From: an uncultured Muribaculaceae bacterium
GTDB lineage: Bacteria > Bacteroidota > Bacteroidia > Bacteroidales > Muribaculaceae
Assembly: GCA_947626355.1 (NCBI GenBank)
Contig: CANQRV010000004.1
Span: 1-64,000 of the forward strand
DNA: 64,000 bases
Direction: 5' to 3'
A program made the translations under genes and the position numbers. Shown here piece by piece: positions 58,157 through 64,000 of the stretch. Position 1 is the stretch's first letter. Every line of letters begins with the position of its first letter. Below the pieces are notes generated by a model, which made no database searches, had not been told where the DNA came from, and saw only the letters and a program-made list of their open reading frames with translations.

Positions 58157-59905
58157 TCAATAGCCCTCGTTCTGCACCATCGACGAGCCGTAGCCGGCGA
58201 TCACGTTGGTGGGAAGCGGGTAAAGACGCATGTAGGAGGGTAGAGCCGTGCCGTCCTGGATGCCACCCTTGAGTGTCCAGTTGTAGGCGCTGCCCGTGAA
58301 CTTGTTCATACGGTTGAGGTCGGTGCGTCGCATGCCTTCGTGATAGAATTCGCGGGCACGCTCGTTGCCTATGTTGTCGAGTGTGTAGTCGGTGGCGTTC
58401 CAGGGGGTGACGCCGGCGCGCTGACGCACGTAATTGGCATACTGCAGACCCTTGCCGCTGTCGCCGGCACCGCGCAGGGCGCACTCGGAGGCCATCATGT
58501 AGACGTCGGCCAGACGGATGATCGGGAAGTCGGTGTCAGGCCAGTCGCTCGACGACTCCACAGGCTGAACGCCGATGCGGTTGAGGCCGGTGTCGGGGTC
58601 TTTCCAGTGGGGCACTGTGCCGTCGGCATTGCCCTTCACGTTGGTAAACTTGATTGCTGCGTAGCCGTTGGCCCATGATTTCGGGTCGGTGTTGGCCATG
58701 GTGTAGCCGGCTTTCTCCGTCAGCCACAGCGAGGCGCGCACATCGGCTGTCTCGCCGCCCACGAAGCCGAAGATGTTGGAGAATTGCTCTCTGGCGAGCA
58801 GACAGCCCCAGTGGGCGTTGGTGCCATACCAGGAACCGTTGCAGAAGCCGTCGGTGAGGGGTTTGTCGGAGAAATTGCCCGTAGGAGCGGCGATCAGGAA
58901 CATGGTGCCGCCCCAGGGGGTCGTCATCTCATGGTCGTAAGGCACGCCCCAGAGGATCTCGTTCTGTGCGGGAAGCGAGCCGCCGGGCATGAACATGTCG
59001 TTGCTGCCGCAGAAGAGGGCCAGATAGTCCATGGCGAGGCCTGAGCCCTGGAAGCCGCCGCCCTGATGGCGGGCGATGATGTTCTCTGCATGGCTCCAGC
59101 ACTTGTCATACATCTTCTCGCCGATAAACGACTCGGCGTTGAGGTAGTATTTGCAGAGCAGGGCCTCCACGGCGTCGCGGCCGATGCGGCCGTACTGCGG
59201 GGTGTGGTTCTGCGGCCATGTGGCGAGCACGTCCTCGAGGTCGGCCGTCACCTTGTCGAAGAGCTCCTTGGCGCTGGCGGCCTGGGCCGGGGTGTCGCCG
59301 TAGTTCATGTCGTCCCATGCGATCACTGCGCGGCCAAACCAGTTGATCACATAGTAGTAGGAGAGACCGCGGAGGGCGCGGGCCTCGCGCACCATCTGGT
59401 CGAGCTCGTCCTGGCTGATGGCGGTGTCGCCGCTGCCTCCCACGCTGATGCCGTAGGTGCCGAGGTTACGCGTCAGACGGATGAAGTCGTTGCAGACCGC
59501 GATATGGGTGTAGTAGCGCGAGTATGCGCCGTAAATGATCACGTTGTTGGCAGCCCAGACGTCCTGCACCATGTCGTAGACGCCGGCGTCCTGATATATC
59601 CAGAGGCCGATGTCGGTGGGAAGGTCCTCGAGATAGAACATCACGCGGGTGTACTGCGATGTGCCGCCGTCCATGCCGTTGATGTCGGCGGCGCCGTTGG
59701 GACCGTACTGACCGGAGATGGCCAGCGACGAGTAGCACTTTCCGAGAATGCCCCCTAAGTATCCCTTCGGGTCTTTCTGGAACTGGTCGGGAGTCAGCAC
59801 GTTGGGGTCTTTCGGAAGCTGGTCGAGATCGCCCGTGCAGGCGCTAAGACCAGTCATCGCCACCAGTGCAGCCCCGATGAAGAACTTGCTTATAATTGAT
59901 TTCAT
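58157..59905 (-). CDS. SusD/RagB family nutrient-binding lipoprotein
   Basis: LSACTGDLDQLPKDPN, EARALRGLSYYYVINWFG, FPIIRLADVYMMASECALRG. Confidence 0.95.
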   Translation of the reverse strand: MKSIISKFFIGAALVAMTGLSACTGDLDQLPKDPNVLTPDQFQKDPKGYLGGILGKCYSSLAISGQYGPNGAADINGMDGGTSQYTRVMFYLEDLPTDIGLWIYQDAGVYDMVQDVWAANNVIIYGAYSRYYTHIAVCNDFIRLTRNLGTYGISVGGSGDTAISQDELDQMVREARALRGLSYYYVINWFGRAVIAWDDMNYGDTPAQAASAKELFDKVTADLEDVLATWPQNHTPQYGRIGRDAVEALLCKYYLNAESFIGEKMYDKCWSHAENIIARHQGGGFQGSGLAMDYLALFCGSNDMFMPGGSLPAQNEILWGVPYDHEMTTPWGGTMFLIAAPTGNFSDKPLTDGFCNGSWYGTNAHWGCLLAREQFSNIFGFVGGETADVRASLWLTEKAGYTMANTDPKSWANGYAAIKFTNVKGNADGTVPHWKDPDTGLNRIGVQPVESSSDWPDTDFPIIRLADVYMMASECALRGAGDSGKGLQYANYVRQRAGVTPWNATDYTLDNIGNERAREFYHEGMRRTDLNRMNKFTGSAYNWTLKGGIQDGTALPSYMRLYPLPTNVIAGYGSSMVQNEGY

Positions 59906-59935
59906 AACAGATTTGTCTTGGTCGTTGTGAATGAT

Positions 59936-62900
59936 TTAGAATGTAGCGATAAGGCCGATGGTCCAGGTTGTCGGGCGCGGATATACCGAGTTGTCGATAC
60001 CGCCGTAGATCTCAGGGTCGATGCCTTTGTACTTGGTGATGACAAACGGGTTCTGCACGGCGCCGTAGAGACGCAGGCGGAGGTTGTCGTTGAGAAGGTT
60101 AGGCCATGTATAGCCCAGCGTGATGTTGTCGCAGCGCACGTAGCCGGCATTCTCAAGGAAGGCGTCGGAATAGTACTGCTGTGTCTGGAAATACCAGTCG
60201 TTGTCGATGAGGTTGCGCAGGGCGTTGTTCATATACATCGAGCCGGTGAAGACGTGCTTGGCGCGGATGTTGTTATACATGTAGTTGCCGATGCTTGCGC
60301 GCATGGCGATCGAGAAGTCCCAGTTCTTCCAGCTTACGGAGTTGTTCCACGACATCGTTACCTTCGGGTCGGGGCTGTGACGGAACACGAGGTCGGCGTC
60401 ATTGAGCTGGCCGTCGCCGTTCTGGTCTACGTATGCGCCCTCTATGGGCTTGCCGTTGTTGTCATAGATCTGCTCGTAGAGGAGGAATGTGAAGGCGGGA
60501 TAGCCCACCTTGTGTGCCTGGCAGGTGTTGCCGGTGGCGCCCATGCCGCCAAGGGGCACGTAGTAGTTGGGATCGTTGGAGTTGTTGAGCTTCGTGATCT
60601 TGTTCTGGTTCCAGGCCACGTTGAACGAGGTGTTCCATGTCCAGTCTTCCGTGTCTACGACGCGTGCGCCGATAGTGGCCTCGATACCGAGGTTGCGGAG
60701 CGAGCCGACGTTCTGGGTCATCTCATTGGTGGTGGCTGCGCCCGGGCTTACGGTCACTGTGGCGAGAAGGTCCTTGGAGTTGCGCAGATACCAGTCGAGG
60801 GCCACTGTGATGCGGTTGTTGAGCCAGCCCATGTCGAAGCCGACGTTCCATGTCGTTGTGGTCTCCCACTTGAGGTTGGGGTTGTATCCGTTGGGATAGT
60901 AGGTGTAGGGATTCACGTATGTGCCCGTGTACATGTTGGGATAGTAGGAGCCCGACTGCGATGTGGCGTAGGTCGGCATGTAGTCGAAATATCCGCCCAC
61001 CGACTGCTGGCCGGTCTGACCCCAGCCGAGACGGAGCTTGAACTCGTTCATTGTCTCGCTTGCAGCCTCGAAGAAGGGCATGTTGTTGATCTTCCATCCG
61101 AGGGCCACGGAGGGGAAGAGACCCCAGCGGTGGTCTTTCGAGAATCGCGATGTGCCGTCGTCACGGAGTGTGAAGGTCAGCAGGTAGGTGTCCTTGAAGG
61201 TGTAGTTGAGACGTCCGAAGAAGGATATGAGCATCAGGTTGCCCGAATTCCAGTAGTAATGCGGGGCGTTCTGGTAGGTCTTGCCGATGTGCGACTCTGT
61301 GTCGGGATTGATCACGAGCTGGCCGAGACGGCCTGTGTCCTGAAGGGTCTGGGCGTCGAGCTGGTAGAAGCCCGGAGATGTGATGATGGTGGCGTTGTTG
61401 TCGCCGTGGGCGTCGAAGCGCTGCCAGGAGTAGCCGGCCATCACGTCGAGGTTCGACTCGATTGCCTCGAATTCCTTCTTGTAGTTGGCGTAGAAGTCGA
61501 GCAGTGTGTTGCGGCGCAGCTCATAGCTCTCGTAATACTGCGCTGCGCCATCCTTGTAGCCTGAGTTCCAGGCTGTCGGTGTGTTCTGCGGGGTTGTGAT
61601 CCTGTTGGTCGACTTGCTCACGTCGTAGCCGAGGTTGAGGTTGAAGTGCAGCTCCGGAAGGAAGTGGAGGGCGTAGTCTATCTGGAGGTTGCCGTTCGAA
61701 CGGTAGATGTCGGCGATGTTGTCCTTGTCGGTGGCACAGGCCACGGGGTTGAGGATACCCTGGTCGTTAAACTTGTTGTAGGCGCCTGTCGAGGTGTTGA
61801 AGCCGTTGTAGAGCCAGGGAAACTCGCTGTTGTTGGAGGCGATCTGGTTGTAGACCGGCTGTGTAGGGTCGGAGTCGATGGCCAGGCCTACGCAGCTCTC
61901 GTCGGTGAAGCGGTTGCGGATGTAATAGCCTTTCACGTTGGCGCTGACCTTGAGCAGGCCGTTGAAGAATTCCGGAGTCAGGTTGATGCCGGCGGTGACA
62001 CGCTGCATCTGCGAGTCCTTGAGGATACCGTTGTTGTTGGTATAGGAGCCCGACACGCGGTAGGGGAGGAAGCCGGCGCGGCCGCCGACGCTCAGGTTGT
62101 ATTCCTGGCTGATCGATGTGCGGAGCACCTCGTCCTGCCAGTTGGTGTTGGCGTTCCCGAGGGCGGCGTAGGCCGGGGAGTCCTGGCCGAAGACGCTGCC
62201 CACCATTTCACGGTATCTGGATGCGTCCAGCACGTTCCAGGTCTTGCGCGCGTTGTTGATCGACATATTGGCGGTGAAGTTCACCTGCGGGCGTCCGCCC
62301 TTGCCTTTCTTGGTGGTGATGATGATGACGCCGTTTGATGCGCGCGAACCGTAGATGGCGGTGGCGGAGGCATCCTTAAGGATGGTCATCGACTCGATGT
62401 TGTCAGGGGCTATCATGGCCAGCGGGTTGGCCATACCGTTGACGCCGTCGGAGCTCAGGGGCACTCCGTCGAGCACGATCAGAGGGTCGTTGGAGGCGTT
62501 GAGCGATGCGCCGCCGCGGATTCGGATTGTGGCGCCGCCTTCAGGGGAGCCGCCGCCGGTGGTCACTACCACACCTGGGCTTGCGCCTACCAGAAGGTCC
62601 TGGGCCGACGTCGCGATGTTGGCATCGATCTCGTCGGGCGTCACGAGAGCTACGGAGCCCGTCGCGTCTGATTTCTTCACGCTACCATAACCGATCACCA
62701 CGGTCTCGGCGAGCATGGTCGCGTTTTCTTTCATTACTACGTTGAAATGGGTCTGGCCGTTTATCGGCACCTCTACGGCATCATAGCCGATATAGCTGAC
62801 CACCAGTGTGCCATCGGGATTGACCGACAGCTGGAAGTTGCCGTCCAGGTCTGTCGCTGTTCCCGTGGATGTGCCTTTCTCCATTACGGTGGCACCAATC

Positions 62901-63034
62901 AGGGGCTCGCCCAATTCGTCGACCACCGTTCCGGTGACCGTCACTTTCTGGGCCAAAGCCGGGAGCGCGAGTGTCAACAGCATCGCCATTGCCACACAGA
63001 GCTTCCGATTCAGTTGAATGCAGATGTTCTTCAT
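59936..63034 (-). CDS. SusC/RagA family TonB-linked outer membrane protein
   Basis: Carboxypeptidase-like domain VTGTVVDELGEPLIGATVMEKGTSTGTATDLDG, plug IRGGASLNASNDPLIVLDGVPL, SNGVIIITTKKG. Confidence 0.97.
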   Translation of the reverse strand: MKNICIQLNRKLCVAMAMLLTLALPALAQKVTVTGTVVDELGEPLIGATVMEKGTSTGTATDLDGNFQLSVNPDGTLVVSYIGYDAVEVPINGQTHFNVVMKENATMLAETVVIGYGSVKKSDATGSVALVTPDEIDANIATSAQDLLVGASPGVVVTTGGGSPEGGATIRIRGGASLNASNDPLIVLDGVPLSSDGVNGMANPLAMIAPDNIESMTILKDASATAIYGSRASNGVIIITTKKGKGGRPQVNFTANMSINNARKTWNVLDASRYREMVGSVFGQDSPAYAALGNANTNWQDEVLRTSISQEYNLSVGGRAGFLPYRVSGSYTNNNGILKDSQMQRVTAGINLTPEFFNGLLKVSANVKGYYIRNRFTDESCVGLAIDSDPTQPVYNQIASNNSEFPWLYNGFNTSTGAYNKFNDQGILNPVACATDKDNIADIYRSNGNLQIDYALHFLPELHFNLNLGYDVSKSTNRITTPQNTPTAWNSGYKDGAAQYYESYELRRNTLLDFYANYKKEFEAIESNLDVMAGYSWQRFDAHGDNNATIITSPGFYQLDAQTLQDTGRLGQLVINPDTESHIGKTYQNAPHYYWNSGNLMLISFFGRLNYTFKDTYLLTFTLRDDGTSRFSKDHRWGLFPSVALGWKINNMPFFEAASETMNEFKLRLGWGQTGQQSVGGYFDYMPTYATSQSGSYYPNMYTGTYVNPYTYYPNGYNPNLKWETTTTWNVGFDMGWLNNRITVALDWYLRNSKDLLATVTVSPGAATTNEMTQNVGSLRNLGIEATIGARVVDTEDWTWNTSFNVAWNQNKITKLNNSNDPNYYVPLGGMGATGNTCQAHKVGYPAFTFLLYEQIYDNNGKPIEGAYVDQNGDGQLNDADLVFRHSPDPKVTMSWNNSVSWKNWDFSIAMRASIGNYMYNNIRAKHVFTGSMYMNNALRNLIDNDWYFQTQQYYSDAFLENAGYVRCDNITLGYTWPNLLNDNLRLRLYGAVQNPFVITKYKGIDPEIYGGIDNSVYPRPTTWTIGLIATF

Positions 63035-63239
63035 GCAAGAATGAAATTTAGTTATACTTTGGTTGTTTGTTCTCTTTTTTTTGTCTCTCTCTTGAGACTC
63101 TACCCTATTTTTCCTTTCGGCCTGCTTTCAGGACCGCACAAGACCATCCTCGCCTCTGCTCCGATGCGTCTCATGCTGCGTTTGCCAAGATATTACCCGC
63201 TTTTCGAGTTTTTCACGCGTATATCTTCCAAATCGGAAG

Positions 63240-63247
63240 CAAAAATA
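63240..63247 (-). promoter_or_regulatory. Possible -7 element for susC-like operon (TATTTTTG on minus strand)
   Basis: CAAAAATA on plus strand, no convincing -33; adjacent short inverted repeat cttcc/ggaag. Confidence 0.3.
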
Positions 63248-63316
63248 GCTATTATATTTCCTTTGAAGCATTTTTGACATGCCCTTAACAGTGTTAATTA
63301 ACATAATTAACCAAAT

Positions 63317-63343
63317 GCGCCGCTTACGTGGCGTAAACGGCGC
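63317..63343 (-). terminator. Terminator-like hairpin downstream of permease gene
   Basis: 12-bp stem gcgccgcttacg / cgtaaacggcgc with one mismatch/wobble. Confidence 0.45.
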
Positions 63344-63364
63344 CTTTCGGGCAGCCTGTCCTTC

Positions 63365-64000
63365 TCACAGACGCCACGAAGCCTTCACTTTCCTTCTCAC
63401 GGCCATCACGTTTACGGCGATGATCACCACCGTAAGGGCGACTCCCGCCGCCATGCCTGGCAGCCAGCCCCCTCCTGTGGCTCCAAGCCCTTCCAGAGCC
63501 CCGATGTAGAAGCAGCGCAGCAGAAGGGCGCTCCCCACGGCGAGGACACACGCCGCCCCCGAGGCCCATACCACGATCCCCTCGTAGGGGCGCGCCACGG
63601 CGCCCGTGTCGTAGCCGAGCATGAGTAGCCGGTGGAGCGTCTGGCGGTTCTTCTCCATCAGCAGCGATACGGAGAGCATCAGTATGAAGAGCGAGAGCAC
63701 GGTGATCAGCAGCCCCACGGCCAGCACTATGCCCGTCACCACCCTCAGCAGGTAGGAGGCCGAGCTGCCGCTCTTGTCGCCCGCCACCTCCAGCCCGTGG
63801 GCCTCGAGGTAGTCGCCGATGGCCACGTCGCCGGGACGGCTCACGTCGATGATCAGCCGCGACGGCGCCTTCCGTTCCCCGCTGCCGAGGGTGCGGTTGC
63901 TCCATTCCATGAAGCTCTCCGGCACGAGGATGGTGTTGAGGCGGTTGCTGAAGCCCACCACGCGTCCGGTGAGGTGCAGTCGCCGGGCGCCGTCGTCGGA
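63365..64000 (-). CDS. FtsX-like ABC transporter permease, partial (continues past window end)
   Basis: C-terminal FtsX-type TM helices VVTGIVLAVGLLITVLSLFILMLSVSLLMEKNRQTLHRLLMLGYDTGAVARPY. Confidence 0.8.
   Translation of the reverse strand, partial: SDDGARRLHLTGRVVGFSNRLNTILVPESFMEWSNRTLGSGERKAPSRLIIDVSRPGDVAIGDYLEAHGLEVAGDKSGSSASYLLRVVTGIVLAVGLLITVLSLFILMLSVSLLMEKNRQTLHRLLMLGYDTGAVARPYEGIVVWASGAACVLAVGSALLLRCFYIGALEGLGATGGGWLPGMAAGVALTVVIIAVNVMAVRRKVKASWRL

Noticed and set aside
59918-61564. 548-aa plus-strand ORF
   Set aside because: Antisense to the clear susC-like gene in a GC-rich region; no recognisable motifs
1-64000. Dedicated phage-defence system (restriction-modification, CBASS, retron, Cas genes)
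   Set aside because: No convincing nuclease/effector cassette found; only the HigBA-like module and an AAA-ATPase pseudogene

Overview
Bacteroidales-type chromosomal window (Bacteroidetes TAnnTTTG promoters, SusC/SusD, CTnDOT-like tra genes). About 1-26.2 kb is the right-hand part of an integrative conjugative element (ICE). It carries a degenerate recombinase fragment, HU, TraX, a VirD4-type coupling protein, a HigBA-like toxin-antitoxin unit with a small RHH gene, a complete IS5-family element with inverted repeats and a TAA target duplication, traO-N-M-L-K-J, three ICE-specific genes, the traG (VirB4-like) ATPase, traF, traE, accessory genes, a ParA-like TraA, a relaxase, an RHH mobilization protein, and a tyrosine integrase. 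The ICE abuts the 3' end of tRNA-Phe. To the right is core or niche genome: a self-contained 24-aa sORF unit, a 7-repeat DUF2807 protein, a lipid-A-type glycosyltransferase operon, a PurF-like protein lacking the usual catalytic Cys, Smr/PhoH/SufB, a DUF2723 protein, shikimate kinase, GT4, GH43 with an 18-bp in-frame tandem repeat at its start, a HAD hydrolase behind a promoter-terminator leader, a hemerythrin-LuxR fusion, an AAA-ATPase pseudogene, and a polysaccharide utilization locus (SusC/D/E/E-like, GH43, GH13, GH2). The most novel candidates are three small promoter-to-terminator units (26.48-26.71, 38.48-38.72 and 47.37-47.54 kb) and the CATG/TTACG-rich noncoding tracts around the ICE mobilization genes. 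All calls come from reading the sequence; no database searches were run.
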